The notes beneath the pieces were generated by a model that saw only the letters and a list, made by a program, of their open reading frames with translations, ran no database searches and was not told where the DNA came from. From assembly GCA_041648175.1 (NCBI GenBank), contig JBAZPO010000008.1:123480-187479 (forward strand): a DNA stretch of 64,000 nt, given 5' to 3'. Positions 63,599-64,000 of this stretch are shown piece after piece. Made by a program: the position numbers and the translations under genes. The stretch is from Desulfobaccales bacterium. GTDB lineage: Bacteria; Desulfobacterota; Desulfobaccia; Desulfobaccales; 0-14-0-80-60-11. Every line of letters begins with the position of its first letter. Within the stretch, counting starts at the first letter, position 1.

Positions 63599-63642
63599 AC
63601 CATCTCCTTTTTCTCGGCCAGCCATTCAGTGGGTAGCGCGGC

Positions 63643-64000
63643 TCATTGCACCGCTCCCCAAAGCATCGGGTGTTTGGCATCCGGCACATTATGTATTTCC
63701 TGGTCAATGAGCCAGTGGGTTTTAATGATCATTTCCTCGGTCTGAGTGATTAACTGCCATCCGGTTAACACTTCCACCTGTTTCAATTTGGTAAATAACT
63801 TCTTGCGGATCTCCACCAGAAAAGGCCCGCAGCCGACCGTTCCATTGCGTCTGATCCGGGAGCGGTAAGCGGAGGTGTTGGCGGTGTTTACTAGAACCTC
63901 CTTGAAATCCTTCAAGGCGTTGTAGCGTTTAACATCATTGGTATGAAATCCGATCAGTTCCAGTTGGGTGGATTTTTGGAGCGGGCAGGCCCAGCAGCCA
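63643..64000 (-). CDS. hypothetical protein, cut by the window end
   Basis: The minus-strand frame ending at 63643 stays open to the last base of the window, so the start is outside; a TTG at 63915 would give 90 residues, but the upstream part (CWACPLQKSTQLELIGFHTN) looks coding, so it is probably truncated here. At least 118 residues. It has a CxxC at the left edge and a Lys/Ile-rich C-terminus (KKLFTKLKQVEVLTGWQLI). No family recognised. It precedes the ASCH gene in the element. Confidence 0.55.
   Translation of the reverse strand, partial: GCWACPLQKSTQLELIGFHTNDVKRYNALKDFKEVLVNTANTSAYRSRIRRNGTVGCGPFLVEIRKKLFTKLKQVEVLTGWQLITQTEEMIIKTHWLIDQEIHNVPDAKHPMLWGAVQ

Larger units (their letters stand above)
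59379..64000. mobile_element. left part of an integrated element (prophage or integrative element)
   Basis: From the tRNA-Pro 5' edge to the window end, all genes run on the minus strand and are of mobile-element type: integrase, HTH protein, zinc-finger/HTH protein, ParB-domain protein, ASCH protein and a truncated gene. Spacing is tight (4-bp overlap and 3-bp gaps). The right end lies outside the window, so size and type are unknown. The left boundary is inferred from the integrase-tRNA junction; a duplicated tRNA end would confirm it. Confidence 0.7.

Overview
This window is a bacterial chromosome segment with fairly high G+C and mostly compact, co-directional operons. It encodes LPS transport and Kdo synthesis (lptA, lptB, lptC, lptE, kdsA, kdsC), so the cell is Gram-negative. 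It makes lysine by the diaminopimelate aminotransferase route (dapL) and carries rpoN, the two-subunit glycyl-tRNA synthetase, a Mrp-NifX fusion and a YedF-like protein. The gene orders leuS-lptE-holA-rpsT, argBDFGH-lipoprotein-lysA-dapFAB-dapL and rapZ-ptsN-hpf-rpoN-lptBAC-kdsC-kdsA-pyrG are those I know from Deltaproteobacteria (Desulfobacterota). I infer a member of that group; genus is not determinable from the sequence alone.

Layout. 1-2.3 kb: tail of an Arg-rich protein, then tyrS and a nitroreductase (minus strand). 2.3-8.9 kb (plus strand): a MITE-like inverted-repeat element, leuS, lptE, a membrane CBS protein, holA and a class D beta-lactamase lipoprotein. 9.0-12.8 kb (minus): rpsT, pgsA, transaldolase, a small TRASH/YHS-type protein, folK, an SGNH hydrolase. 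12.9-20.6 kb (minus): lysine cluster lysA-dapF-dapA-dapB-[AT-rich GT-C-like gene]-FAH hydrolase-dapL. 20.7-29.6 kb (minus): arginine cluster argB-argD-argF-argG-[two SdpI/zinc-ribbon paralogues, an exported protein]-argH-FN3 lipoprotein. 29.7-32.8 kb: xerC-hslV-hslU. 33.3-36.2 kb: Mrp-NifX ATPase (plus), YedF-like protein, ECF sigma factor and an AhpD-like CxxC protein. 36.3-46.9 kb (minus): pyrG-[Mrr endonuclease]-kdsA-kdsC-lptC-lptA-lptB-rpoN-hpf-ptsN-rapZ-EIIA(Man)-rimI. 47-49 kb: three small genes and an L,D-transpeptidase. 49.2-58.9 kb (minus): glyQ-glyS-ftsY, VanZ, and a periplasmic protease set of two M16 proteins plus DegP. 59.1-64 kb: tRNA-Val, tRNA-Pro, and the start of an integrated element (integrase, HTH protein, zinc-finger/HTH protein, large ParB-like protein with cysteine clusters, ASCH protein, a gene cut by the window end).

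The core is housekeeping. The less ordinary parts are insertions into otherwise conserved operons: the AT-rich glycosyltransferase-like gene inside the lysine operon, the Mrr gene between kdsA and pyrG, the SdpI/zinc-ribbon pair inside the arginine cluster, the CBS gene between lptE and holA, and the integrated element at the tRNA genes. Between genes there are several families of short palindromic repeats; some reach stop codons and one seems to have entered a coding region. No CRISPR array, rRNA operon or transposase gene was seen. The integrated element is the best candidate for something not well described, but it is only partly inside the window.
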